Assembly: GCA_031431235.1 (NCBI GenBank)
Contig: JANPDA010000476.1
Span: 1-27,148 of the forward strand
Source of the DNA: JANNSW01 sp031431235
GTDB lineage: Bacteria; Pseudomonadota; Alphaproteobacteria; Rhizobiales; Hyphomicrobiaceae
Length of the DNA stretch: 27,148 bases
Reading direction: 5' to 3'
Of the stretch, positions 8,648 to 16,956 are shown one piece after another. Every line of letters starts with the position of its first letter. The first letter of the stretch is position 1. Under the pieces are notes generated by a model. That model did not search any database and was not told where the DNA came from. It was given only the letters and a program-made list of their open reading frames with translations. The translations under genes were made by a program, and so were the position numbers.

Positions 8648-9484
8648 ATGTTTCTTGCGGCACTCGAGACATTTCTCGCGATTGTCGAGTCGGGCAGCCT
8701 CGTTCGCGCCTCGGAGCGCCTCAACGTCACGCAATCGACGGTAACCGCGCGGCTGAAAGGCCTGGAAAGCGATCTCGGCCAGAAATTGCTTCTTCGCCAG
8801 AAGTCCGGTGTCGAGCTGACCGCTGCCGGCTTCAAGTTCAAGCGCTATGCCGAGGCAATGACCGGGCTTTGGCGCCAGGCACGCCAGGAGACCTCGCTGC
8901 CTGACAGCATCTCGGTGGTCTTGAATCTGGGATGCCAGATGGATCTCTGGCCGGGGCTCGGGCGCGAGATCTTCAACGAGATCTATCGCAGCCATCCCAC
9001 GACCGCGCTTTCAGTGTGGCCGGGCGAGCAGGTCGAGCTCGACCGCTGGCTCGGAACCGGACTGGTCGACGCCGCGCTCACCTACAAGCCGGAAACGCAC
9101 GAGCAACAGACCATCCACGAGCTGCTCCCAGACCAGCTGGTTCTCTACACCACGCGGCCGGGAAGCCCGATGCGGTTCGATCCCCTCTATGTCTTCGTCG
9201 AGGCTGGCGAGGGTTTCGCGCGTCGCCACGCCGCGGCCTATGCGGACGCCGACACCGCCAAGGTGAGCTACGGTTCCGCAGTGTGGGCACTCGATCACCT
9301 GCTCGAGCACGGCGGGTCGGCCTATCTCCCGCAGCGGCTGGCAGAGCCGCAGCTGGCCGCGGGCAGCTTGACGCGGGTCGCCGATGCACCCGTCTTCACT
9401 CGGAAGGTCTATTTGATCACGAATGACGCTGCAGCCGCCGCGTGGTCGTGGTTGCCCGAGCTGGCCGAGCGGTTCTCGAGGTAG
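8648..9484 (+). CDS. LysR-type transcriptional regulator
   Basis: A 278-residue regulator. Residues about 1-60 form the winged helix-turn-helix typical of LysR proteins (SGSLVRASERLNVTQSTVTA at 15-34, then a wing ending in LLLRQKSGVELTAAG). The rest is a periplasmic-binding-protein-like effector domain, slightly shorter than the family's usual 290-310 residues. GGAGG lies eight bases before the ATG. It is divergent from the aldehyde dehydrogenase operon and convergent with the gene for the substrate-binding protein. Both neighbouring promoters carry the same 25-base element, so it probably controls the operon, the transporter component and itself. Its effector is presumably the transported substrate or an intermediate. 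Confidence 0.93.
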   Translation: MFLAALETFLAIVESGSLVRASERLNVTQSTVTARLKGLESDLGQKLLLRQKSGVELTAAGFKFKRYAEAMTGLWRQARQETSLPDSISVVLNLGCQMDLWPGLGREIFNEIYRSHPTTALSVWPGEQVELDRWLGTGLVDAALTYKPETHEQQTIHELLPDQLVLYTTRPGSPMRFDPLYVFVEAGEGFARRHAAAYADADTAKVSYGSAVWALDHLLEHGGSAYLPQRLAEPQLAAGSLTRVADAPVFTRKVYLITNDAAAAAWSWLPELAERFSR

Positions 9485-9518
9485 GCACCACCCCGTTTGC
9501 GGCCTCGCTCCCCAAAGG

Positions 9519-9546
9519 CGACAGGCCGCACGCTGGCGGCCTGTCG
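9519..9546. terminator. bidirectional hairpin terminator between convergent genes
   Basis: A perfect 11-base inverted repeat (CGACAGGCCGC and its complement) with a six-base loop, placed between the ends of the regulator gene (9484) and the substrate-binding-protein gene (9577). The tails are only weakly T-rich (TCATTCTC on the plus side), so efficiency is uncertain, but position and stem fit a shared terminator. Confidence 0.7.
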
Positions 9547-9576
9547 TCATTCTCACTCAGCAACGCTCAGCGCCGA

Positions 9577-11187
9577 TCAGGCGAACCACCAGCGCTCCGC
9601 GTTGCGGTGGCCGTCGAGCTCCCAGTTGTTCGCGACCTTCTCGGGGATGCCGATCTTCTTCGAAACGGCATGCGTGTAGGCCATGAACATCGGGACGATG
9701 ACGCCGCCGTCGTCGTGCACGAGGCGCTGCATCTCGACGTACATGTTGCGGCGCTTGGTCGTGTCGAGTTCGCTCCGCGCCTGGATCAGCAGCTCGTTGA
9801 AGCGAGTGTTGTCCCAGCGTGATTCGTTCCAGGCCGCGCCCTTCGAGTAGATCTGCGTGAAGATCCAGTCCTCGGTCGGGCGACCGCCCCAGTAGCCGCC
9901 GATCCACGGCTTCTTCAGCCAGACGACATCCCAATAGCTGTCGTCGGCCTCGCGCACGAGTTCGATCTCGACGCCGCCGGCCTTGGCCGACTCGACCATC
10001 AGCGTCGCTGCGTCGATCGCACCCTCGAAGGCGGTGTCGGCCGTGTGGTGCGGCACCTTGAGGGTGTCGAAGCCGGCCTTCTTCAGGTGGAACTTCGCCT
10101 TCTCGGGATCGTACTGGCGCTGCGGAAGCTCCTCAGGCGTGGCGCGATAGATGTTGGCCGGACCGATCGGCGTGTCGTTGCCGATCGCGCCCTGGCCGAG
10201 CAGGATCTTCGCCACGAACTCGTCGCGCTTGACGAGGTACTTGAGCGCCAGCCGGACGTCGACGTTGTTGAACGGCGCTACGTCGCACTGCATCGGCAGC
10301 ACGGCATGCTTGTTGCCGGTGATGGGCAGGATCTGCACGTCCGGATTCTGCTGCAGGAGTGCCAGCGTCTTCAGGTCGAGGTTCGACATGGAGTGGCCGG
10401 CACCGGTGATGATGGCGTTGGTACGTGCGCCGGCATCCGGGATGAAGAGGTTCTCGACCGACTCGAACCAGGCCGCGTTCTCCTTCCAGTAGTTCGGATT
10501 GCGCGTGACCTCGGTCGTGACGCCGGGCTCGAAGCGCTTCAGGACGTAGCCGCCCGTGCCGTCGCCACCTTCCCAATCCATCTTGCCGTCGGCCTTCGCC
10601 GGGCAGATGAGGATATGGTAGTCGGACAGGATGAAGGGCCAGTCGGCGTTGGGGCCCTCGAGGTCGAACACGACGGTGTCCTTGCCGTCGGCCTTCACGT
10701 CTTTGACCTGCTTGACGAGGCTGTTGGCGGCAGACGAGTTGCCCTCGCCGCGGTGATGGTTGATCGAGGCCACCACGTCATTGGCATCGAGCGTCTTGCC
10801 CTTGTGGAAGGTGACGCCGTTGCGGATCTTGAAGCGCCAGCTCTTGCCACCTTCGACCGGCTCCCAGCTTTCGGCAAGCTCGCCGCGCAGGGTGCCGTCG
10901 GGGGCGATCTCGGTGAGCGCGTTCCGGAGCTGGCCCATCGAGACGTTGATCAGATAAGAGTCTGGAATACGAGCCGGATCGAGCGTGTCGGCCGTGCCGC
11001 CACCGGTCAGTGTGTTGACGAAGTGCCCGCCCTTCTTGGGCATTGCGCGCACGGCCGTCGAGAACATGGTCTGCGCCATGCCCGCGGTCAGACCTGCGGC
11101 AATCGAGAGCTGCACGAAGTCGCGCCGGCTCATCTTGCCGGTCGCGGCAGCCTTTTTCATCCAACCGAGCTTGTCTGCTTTAGGCAT
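9577..11187 (-). CDS. ABC transporter substrate-binding protein, family 5, Tat-exported
   Basis: A 536-residue family 5 solute-binding protein (peptide/opine/nickel class). The N-terminus carries a twin-arginine signal, SRRDFVQLSIAAGLTAG (20-36), with probable cleavage after AVRA near residue 48. Family features include GGTADTLDPARI, LAESWEP, VTFHKGKTLDANDVV and the late YDPEKAKFHLKKAGF segment. The start at 11187 has GGGAGGA four bases before the ATG. It acts in the periplasm and hands substrate to an inner-membrane permease, but no permease or ATPase gene adjoins it, so its partners must lie elsewhere. The 25-base element at 11305, shared with the catabolic operon, suggests it delivers that operon's substrate. 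Family 5 proteins bind many ligands besides peptides, so the ligand is not predictable. Confidence 0.92.
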   Translation of the reverse strand: MPKADKLGWMKKAAATGKMSRRDFVQLSIAAGLTAGMAQTMFSTAVRAMPKKGGHFVNTLTGGGTADTLDPARIPDSYLINVSMGQLRNALTEIAPDGTLRGELAESWEPVEGGKSWRFKIRNGVTFHKGKTLDANDVVASINHHRGEGNSSAANSLVKQVKDVKADGKDTVVFDLEGPNADWPFILSDYHILICPAKADGKMDWEGGDGTGGYVLKRFEPGVTTEVTRNPNYWKENAAWFESVENLFIPDAGARTNAIITGAGHSMSNLDLKTLALLQQNPDVQILPITGNKHAVLPMQCDVAPFNNVDVRLALKYLVKRDEFVAKILLGQGAIGNDTPIGPANIYRATPEELPQRQYDPEKAKFHLKKAGFDTLKVPHHTADTAFEGAIDAATLMVESAKAGGVEIELVREADDSYWDVVWLKKPWIGGYWGGRPTEDWIFTQIYSKGAAWNESRWDNTRFNELLIQARSELDTTKRRNMYVEMQRLVHDDGGVIVPMFMAYTHAVSKKIGIPEKVANNWELDGHRNAERWWFA

Positions 11188-11590
11188 ACATTCCTCCCAA
11201 TTCCTACTAAACACCCACCGACGCCCCCGCCCCAAGCTGGTGCAGGAGCCCAAATGCGCTATGAAGCCCGCCTTTGCGCCTCCAGAGTGCCCATTTTTGC
11301 GGCCTTTGTTAATCGAAATTATGTGCAGTCGGTGTTCGAAAAACCCGAATGCGCGGGAATGACCTCGCTCGGCCCCGCCAAACGTGATGTTCCTCCCGCG
11401 ATTGGGGAGGCGCGAGACTGTCTCCGTTTGACCCAGGCATCGATGGACTTCTGCCACGACCTTTCTCCGATGCTGGACTATCGCCAGACGCGGGAATGAG
11501 CGCAGCCGGGCTCTGTGCCGATGCGGCTGGCCGATCGCATTGGAGAGCCGCGAGCGGCATTTGCCGCCCCGGGCGGCGCCGGTAAGATTT
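11188..11590. other. 403-base intergenic region with promoter of the substrate-binding-protein gene
   Basis: No credible gene. It contains the candidate operator at 11305-11329, the ribosome binding site just before 11187, and a short GC-rich dyad at 11563-11577 (GCCGCC-ccg-GGCGGC) just past the end of gspK, which might help end the secretion transcript although it lacks a T-run. Confidence 0.5.
11305..11329 (-). promoter_or_regulatory. second copy of the candidate LysR operator
   Basis: This 25-base stretch matches 8585-8609 without gaps at 20 positions: TTTGT, AATCGAAA and GCAGT are the same and the differences cluster at positions 6, 15-17 and 19. It lies about 118 bases before the start of the substrate-binding-protein gene, in the same orientation to that gene as the first copy is to aldehyde dehydrogenase. 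It indicates joint control by the LysR-type regulator. Confidence 0.6.
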
Positions 11591-12556
11591 TCAGCAGCCG
11601 CCGATGCTTCGCACGGGTCGGGCGCCACGCGCATCCTGGCCGAAGTCCTGCGCACGATCGGGATGGCGAAGCCAGCGCCTCACGACGAAGGATCGGCTGC
11701 GTTGCGCCGACAATGCGACCACTGCCGCCAGCTCGGCCCGCGAGCCGTCTGGCAGCAGGAGAGCCGACCAGATCGTGAGCACGTCTCCCCTCGAGCGCAC
11801 CAGTGGCAATTCCGGCAGGTTCCCCGCTGCATCAGCGCGGCTCGCACCGAGCAAGGCGGCAGAAGGCGTGAGCGACAGCGCGTCTTGCAGTGCTGGCGGC
11901 GCCACGGCCGGATCGATGCCGGGGCTGGCCGAATCGACCGTCACCAAGGGCAACAAGCGATCGAGCATCGGCTCTGAAATGCCGAGGACTTGCCCGAGCT
12001 CGGTAATCGCAATGAGCGGCGCATTGGCAGGACCATCCGGCCGTCCCGCCTTGCGGTACTCATCGGCTTCGGCCCCATTCAGCCGGCGCAGCCCGTCGGC
12101 GTCGCGGTAGTCGATGATACGGTCGGCCAGGCTGCTTGCTTGGGCGCGCGAGCTGCCAAGACCGATCAGCAGCCGAATGAGCAGCCGATCGTCTGCCTGG
12201 TTGACGTCGATCTTGCCGGCCTCGTCCTCGATCGCAATCGTCAGGATCGCGCCATTGGGAAACTGGCAGGACACGGGCGGACCGGCCACGGCAAAGCGCG
12301 GGGTGTGGTCGGACAGGCGGCGCGCCGTGACGAGATCGAAGGTCGCGAGCCAGAGACCTGCTTCGGCCAGCGCATCGGCCTCGGCATTGCCGGCGGCATT
12401 GGCCGCGATCCGAAGATTGGAGTGGGCGGTCGCCAGGAAGCCCGTCACGAGCAGCGAGACCAGCAGCAGCGACCACAGCACCACCGGCAAGGTAAAGCCG
12501 CCATCCCCATCGCGCCGGCGCCACCGGCCGCCAGCCTCCCTACGCACGTCACGCAA
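11591..12556 (-). CDS. gspK: type II secretion minor pseudopilin GspK
   Basis: A 321-residue GspK, the large minor pseudopilin that caps the pseudopilus with GspI and GspJ. A basic leader ends at Gly20, the prepilin peptidase site, followed by FTLPVVLWSLLLVSLLVTG as the hydrophobic stem. Position +5 is Val rather than Glu, the norm for GspK. The globular part has the alpha-domain-like EAGKIDVNQAD and IIDYRDADG segments typical of the family, the latter resembling its calcium-binding region. The start is a TTG: AGGAG lies seven bases upstream of it, whereas the next candidate, a GTG at 12547, would be too far away. It begins 11 bases after gspD. The C-terminal 25 residues (RHPDRAQDFGQ onward) are of low complexity. 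Confidence 0.92.
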   Translation of the reverse strand: MRDVRREAGGRWRRRDGDGGFTLPVVLWSLLLVSLLVTGFLATAHSNLRIAANAAGNAEADALAEAGLWLATFDLVTARRLSDHTPRFAVAGPPVSCQFPNGAILTIAIEDEAGKIDVNQADDRLLIRLLIGLGSSRAQASSLADRIIDYRDADGLRRLNGAEADEYRKAGRPDGPANAPLIAITELGQVLGISEPMLDRLLPLVTVDSASPGIDPAVAPPALQDALSLTPSAALLGASRADAAGNLPELPLVRSRGDVLTIWSALLLPDGSRAELAAVVALSAQRSRSFVVRRWLRHPDRAQDFGQDARGARPVRSIGGC

Positions 12557-12567
12557 CTCAACTCTCC

Positions 12568-14805
12568 TCAGCGCACGATCAGTCGATAGAGATTCTCCCG
12601 CCGCTCGGGTGGGCCTTCGTGGGCCGGACGCAGCGACAGATCGAGCTGTTGGCGGAACTCCTCCGTCACCGCTCTTGCCTGCTGCACATCGCGTACCACC
12701 TTCGGCGTGATGATGATCAGCAGCTCGGTGCGGACGATGCGGTCGTCCTTCGACTTGAAGAGGTTGCCCAGGATCGGGATGTCGCCGACGATCGGCACCT
12801 GCGTGCGGTTGAGGGTGTTGCGTTCCTGGATCAGGCCGCCGAGCGTCAAGCTCTCGCCATCGAGCACGGAGACGGTCGTGCGCACCTTGCGCTGCTGGAT
12901 GGTCGGCGAGTCGATGCCTGAGCTCGTGGTCTCCACGACGTTGCTCACCTCCTGCTCGATATCCAGCACCACGCGGCCGCTGTCGCTCACGCGCGGCGTC
13001 ACCGAGAGCAGCATGCCGGTGTTGCGGAAGCCGATCGAGTTGACGATCGGGGCACCAGGGCTCACGACGCCGACGGCCTGCTGGGTCGCGATCGGCACCT
13101 CGTCACCGACCTGCAGCGTGGCCTTGTGGTTGTCGAGCACCATCAGCGATGGCGATGAGAGGACATTGACGTCTGTGATCGCGGCGAGCGCATTGACGGC
13201 GAGCTTCACGTTGGCAGCCGAGAGGAAATAGGAAAAGCCAGGGAACTGCGGCACGGCAGCGCCGGTGATCAGGTCGGAGAAGCGGAAGTCGCTCTTGCCG
13301 GACTCGAAGAACCATCTGAGGCCGAACTTCAGCTCGTCGTTCAGCGAGACCTCGAGGATCGTCGCCTCCAGCAGCACCTGATTGGGCACCGTGTCGACGT
13401 GCTCGAGGATAGAGAGCACCTTCTGGTAGTCGGAGGGGCGCGCCATGATCAGCAGCGAGTTGTTCGATTCGTCGGCGACGATGCTGATGTCGGCGCCCGT
13501 CTTATCGATCGCCGGCTCGGGCACGGCTTCGGATGCGTCGGGTGTGAAGGTGCTGAACTCGGAATCGGAGGCTGCGGCCGGCTGACCGGCGGCAGCGGAG
13601 CCGCCGAGCGCGGTCCCACTCACCAGCCCTGGGCTCGGGGCCTGGGACTCGCCCTGTTGCTGGCCCAAGCCCGAGTTGACGCCGGTGCCGGCTGCAACGC
13701 TCGCATCGAGCACGGTGCCGCCCGTCGAGCGCTTCTCGGCTGCATAGATCTTCTGCAGGATGTCGGCCAGCTCGAGCGCCGGGCGGTTCTGGATGTGGTA
13801 GATGTAGAGCTGGCGGACATTGGTGCTGCCGAGCGCATCGAGCCTGCGGATCCAGGACGCGGCCTTGTCGAGATATTGCCGACGGGCGGCGACCACCAGC
13901 ACTGACGACAGGTTGCGGTTGGGGATGAAGCGCACCAGACCTTTGCCGGCGCCGCCTTGGCCGCTCGAGAACACCGCCTCGAGCTCGCGGGCCACGTCGG
14001 CGGGATTGGCATGCTCGAGCTTGAAGAGGCCAAACGACTTGCCTCGCATCCAGTCGGCATCGAATACCTGCACGGCTTCGAGCATCGAGGCGAGGTCATA
14101 GCTGGTGCCCGACAGCACGAGCAGGTTGCGCTCGGTATCGACGCGCTGAATGCCTTGGGCAGGCGCTATCGGACGCAGGATCTCGGCCATCTCGGCCGCC
14201 GCGATGTAGGAGAGGGGAACGACCTGGACCTGCTGGCCGGGTGCCCCCCCGATCGTGCCGGCGTCGGTCGAGACCCGAACGCCACCCGATGCCGCGGGGC
14301 CTGCCGCCACGATCTTGTAGAACCCGCCGGCCTCGATCAGGCTTGCCCCCTTTGACCGCAGAGCCTCCTCGAAAATGACGACGAGGGTCGCGACGGGGAG
14401 CGGCCGGGCCGTCTGGATCGTGATCGTGCCGGTGATCGCGGGGTCGATGAAATAGCTCGCACCCAGCGCATCGCCGAGGATCGCCTTGGCGGCGTCGGCG
14501 ATGCTCGCCTCGACGAGGTTGAGCGTGACCTCGTCATCGCCCGAGGACTCCATGGTCGGTCGCCAGGTTGCGGCACTCGTGTAGTCATCGGTTCCCGGGT
14601 AGAGCGCCGTTGTGGAAGCGACCTCGTCGGGTCCGCCGTAGATTTGGCCACCGGTGCTGGCTGGCCCACGTGCGAGCCGTCCCTTGATGTTTTCAAGCGG
14701 CGTCGTCACACTCGTGCCCGTATAGCGCAGCCCATCCGTCAGTCCGAGCGCGCAGCCGCCCAGCCAGAGGCAAGCGGCCAGAAGCGCAAGCCTCGCCGTT
14801 TGCAT
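12568..14805 (-). CDS. gspD: type II secretion secretin GspD, predicted lipoprotein
   Basis: A 745-residue outer-membrane secretin. The N-terminus MQTARLALLAACLWLGGC is a lipoprotein signal with Cys18 as lipid site; Ala at +2 predicts outer-membrane sorting. N0 is about 92-170, N1 about 192-252, N2 about 256-325 and N3 about 331-475. N3 is interrupted by a Gly/Ser/Ala-rich insert (about 360-435). The pore domain (about 476-705) has VLSSPSLMVLDNHKATLQVGDEVPI near 548-572 and ends in IIITPKVVRDV. A TTG at 14835 with a fair ribosome binding site would add ten residues; I chose the ATG because the signal peptide begins there. It starts a two-gene unit with gspK, 310 bases past the SCO gene. The lipid anchor suggests a self-piloting secretin like HxcQ; no gspS is seen. 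Confidence 0.93.
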   Translation of the reverse strand: MQTARLALLAACLWLGGCALGLTDGLRYTGTSVTTPLENIKGRLARGPASTGGQIYGGPDEVASTTALYPGTDDYTSAATWRPTMESSGDDEVTLNLVEASIADAAKAILGDALGASYFIDPAITGTITIQTARPLPVATLVVIFEEALRSKGASLIEAGGFYKIVAAGPAASGGVRVSTDAGTIGGAPGQQVQVVPLSYIAAAEMAEILRPIAPAQGIQRVDTERNLLVLSGTSYDLASMLEAVQVFDADWMRGKSFGLFKLEHANPADVARELEAVFSSGQGGAGKGLVRFIPNRNLSSVLVVAARRQYLDKAASWIRRLDALGSTNVRQLYIYHIQNRPALELADILQKIYAAEKRSTGGTVLDASVAAGTGVNSGLGQQQGESQAPSPGLVSGTALGGSAAAGQPAAASDSEFSTFTPDASEAVPEPAIDKTGADISIVADESNNSLLIMARPSDYQKVLSILEHVDTVPNQVLLEATILEVSLNDELKFGLRWFFESGKSDFRFSDLITGAAVPQFPGFSYFLSAANVKLAVNALAAITDVNVLSSPSLMVLDNHKATLQVGDEVPIATQQAVGVVSPGAPIVNSIGFRNTGMLLSVTPRVSDSGRVVLDIEQEVSNVVETTSSGIDSPTIQQRKVRTTVSVLDGESLTLGGLIQERNTLNRTQVPIVGDIPILGNLFKSKDDRIVRTELLIIITPKVVRDVQQARAVTEEFRQQLDLSLRPAHEGPPERRENLYRLIVR

Positions 14806-15115
14806 AGGGGAAGGTGCTCCGCCAGATGCGGTCAATGGGGCGTCCTGCTCGATCGCACAGCTCGTTCATACGCAACTCAACCGTCTTGCACAGGTTGTTC
14901 GACACCTAGTCCGATTCGAATTCGCGGCCCCATCGAATGCAGCGCGCGCAGGCGCCTTTCCACTGCGAATTGAGGTCGGGCGGAACGGCGCACAGTGCTC
15001 AATTGCCCAACAACAGGCCGGCGCGGTAGCGCTCACGAGCGCGGATTCCGGAACGGATCGTCAAAGCACATATCGACTGCCCCCTGTCCGGGAGTCGACC
15101 CGCACCGCCAGGGGG
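14806..15115. other. 310-base intergenic region between the SCO gene and gspD
   Basis: No credible gene. Near its right end, 15080-15086 and 15109-15115 form a 7-base inverted repeat (CCCCCTG/CAGGGGG) with a smaller GGG/CCC stem inside, which may mark the end of the copper-module transcript. A short dyad GCGCTC-ac-GAGCGC lies at 15029-15042. A gspD promoter should lie in 14850-14960, but I cannot point to convincing boxes. Confidence 0.4.
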
Positions 15116-15817
15116 TCAAGAGCGGAGCTTCAGCAGCAGATCGAGGGCGAGGTCATTCGGCGTGATCGAATGATAGTAGTAGCCCGCCATGCGGCCGTCC
15201 GGGCCGACCAGATAGATGCGGGTGGTGTGGTCGATCCGCATGCCCGCCTGCTTGTTGCCATAGGCGAGCGGGCTATGCTCCTGGCGTACCCGGAAGCTGC
15301 GCAGGACGCCGTACATGTTCCGCCGTGTCCCCGACAGCAGCGCCAGCCGGGGATGGATCGACGTCGCGAACGACACCGGGTCGAGCTTGGGCTCATGCTC
15401 TGCGTGCTTGTGGTACATCCGCGCGTAGACGACGCTGAAGTCGACGAAGACGGGCTGCACCAGCTCGGCATCGGCCCCGAGGATATCGAGGGTCGCAGCC
15501 ATCGTCTGCAGTGCGATCGGGCAAGCCTCGGCGCAACCGGAATAGCCGAAATAGATGAGCATCCACTTGCCGCGGAAGGTCTCGTCGGTGACGGTGCGGC
15601 CGGTCTGGTCGGTCAACTCGAAATGGCCGCCCAGCGAGGCGAGCGGGGGCGGAGGCACTTCATAGCCATGATTGTGGCCAGCGCCGTCGTCGCCCGACAC
15701 TTGCGGATTGGGACCCACAGTCGTCGCGATCTGTGCGTGCGCGCCAGATCCACCGGCAATCAGCAGCGTCAGCACCGCCAACACCGGAGCAAAACGCCAA
15801 TTCGTCGCGGACCGCAT
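15116..15817 (-). CDS. SCO1/SenC-family copper chaperone, variant
   Basis: A 233-residue thioredoxin-fold protein with a cleavable signal (about 1-28, AHA then Q). The copper-binding CxxxC is Cys95 and Cys99 in GYSGCAEACP, and the distal ligand is His197 in RIDHTTRIYLVGPDG, so all three copper ligands are present. The usual DPERDTP-type stretch after the second strand is replaced by a segment rich in His and Met (Met134, His136, His138, His141), and His48 and His50 lie in the N-terminal linker. SCO proteins deliver copper to cuproenzymes, classically the CuA site of cytochrome oxidase; here no oxidase subunit is near. The gene starts two bases after the multicopper oxidase stop with GAGG upstream, so the natural client is the oxidase pair. 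Confidence 0.88.
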   Translation of the reverse strand: MRSATNWRFAPVLAVLTLLIAGGSGAHAQIATTVGPNPQVSGDDGAGHNHGYEVPPPPLASLGGHFELTDQTGRTVTDETFRGKWMLIYFGYSGCAEACPIALQTMAATLDILGADAELVQPVFVDFSVVYARMYHKHAEHEPKLDPVSFATSIHPRLALLSGTRRNMYGVLRSFRVRQEHSPLAYGNKQAGMRIDHTTRIYLVGPDGRMAGYYYHSITPNDLALDLLLKLRS

Positions 15818-15819
15818 GG

Positions 15820-16917
15820 CTAGATGACCTCGATCTCGGTGTGCATGCGGCCCTCGTAGGCGGAGCCGCGATTGCGGGTCTCGAACGAGGTGAAGTGCAT
15901 CGCCTCGGCGGACAGCTGATAGACGGTTCCAACCGGCGTGGTCGGCGGGATCGTGAGCAGCACGTCGTAGCGACCTGCGGAGCTGAGCACGAAGCGCTGG
16001 CCCCCCTGTAGCGCGAAGGGACGCGACCACGGCGAGTCGAGGCCACCCGGCAAGCCGGCCCCGCTCGCCCCGAGAGGTCGCCCATCGATCGAGATCACTT
16101 CGGCCTGCGGGCCGCGCGGCACCGTGATGACGAGCTGGGAGTAGCAGGCGTTGAGCAGCCTCAGCAGGATCTTCTCGCCGCGTTGGACCTTGGCTCTGAG
16201 CGCATTGCCGCGTCGCTTTGTATCGTAGGGTGTGCCGTTGACGAGGAAATATTGCGGGCGGAAATCGTTGAGCCCGACATCCTCGCCGCAAAGGCCCGCA
16301 TCATGCTCGAAAGCGTGCCAGCGCGGGTCGACGTCGTCGAACACCCAGGCGGCCTCGGCCTGATACCAAGGTCCGCCGACGAAGGCCTGCTGGCTGTTGC
16401 CGGGAATGCCCGCCGGCGTCGCCACGCCCGGCGGATCGACGATCAGGAAGCCGTACATCCCCATCTCGAAGTGCAGCACCGTGTTCTTGTGGCAGTGATA
16501 GAGGAAGGTGCCCGCGACGGTCGGCTGCATCTGGTAGGTGTAGGTGCCGTTGACCTCGAAGGAGACGTGGCCGGCCCCGTCGTTGACCGTGGTCGGCTCG
16601 ATGCCGTGGTGGTGGATGGTGTGGGATCCGCTCCGTGTCTCGATGGTCGAGTGCACGAGCTCGCCCTGGCGCATGCGCAGTGTCGGCGCCGGGAAGGTAT
16701 CGCGAGCGCCCCTGGGATCCTCGAAGCTCCAGAACGGCACGACCCGACCATCCCACATGGTGCGGGTCGCATTGAAATGAACCCTGCGGTGGAACACCTG
16801 CGTCGGCGTGATGCGGTCGGGTGTATCAGGCTGCTTCAGCTCGGCCACCTTGCAGCCGAACGTGTCGAACGTGAGTGGGCCGCTCACGCCGGTCGTGTTG
16901 AAGTTGATCGCTACCAT
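15820..16917 (-). CDS. multicopper-oxidase-like protein, type 1 copper partner, no signal peptide
   Basis: A 365-residue, two-cupredoxin protein. Domain 1 (about 40-165) has HTIHHHG with His99, His102 and His104 (HxxHxH), then HCHKNTVLHFEMGM with His141, Cys142, His143, His149 and Met154. His99, Cys142, His149 and Met154 fit a type 1 copper site. Domain 2 (about 185-365) has no HxH or HCH motif, so this protein alone cannot build a trinuclear centre. The start MVAINF at 16917 has AGGAG seven bases upstream. No Sec, Tat or lipoprotein signal is visible, although multicopper oxidases normally work outside the cytoplasm. It follows the Tat-bearing partner gene by 39 bases and precedes the SCO gene. 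I infer a heteromer with the partner. A blue-copper electron-transfer protein is the alternative. Confidence 0.85.
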   Translation of the reverse strand: MVAINFNTTGVSGPLTFDTFGCKVAELKQPDTPDRITPTQVFHRRVHFNATRTMWDGRVVPFWSFEDPRGARDTFPAPTLRMRQGELVHSTIETRSGSHTIHHHGIEPTTVNDGAGHVSFEVNGTYTYQMQPTVAGTFLYHCHKNTVLHFEMGMYGFLIVDPPGVATPAGIPGNSQQAFVGGPWYQAEAAWVFDDVDPRWHAFEHDAGLCGEDVGLNDFRPQYFLVNGTPYDTKRRGNALRAKVQRGEKILLRLLNACYSQLVITVPRGPQAEVISIDGRPLGASGAGLPGGLDSPWSRPFALQGGQRFVLSSAGRYDVLLTIPPTTPVGTVYQLSAEAMHFTSFETRNRGSAYEGRMHTEIEVI

Positions 16918-16956
16918 GTCAGTCTCCTGCGACCCGCCAAGGCCGGCCACTCAGCT

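Noticed and set aside
10045..11499. A 484-codon plus-strand frame opposite the substrate-binding protein
   Set aside because: No recognisable domain; it lies opposite a clear family 5 protein with a Tat signal.
15029..15042. Dyad GCGCTC-ac-GAGCGC as a terminator
   Set aside because: The two-base loop is too small and no T-run follows.
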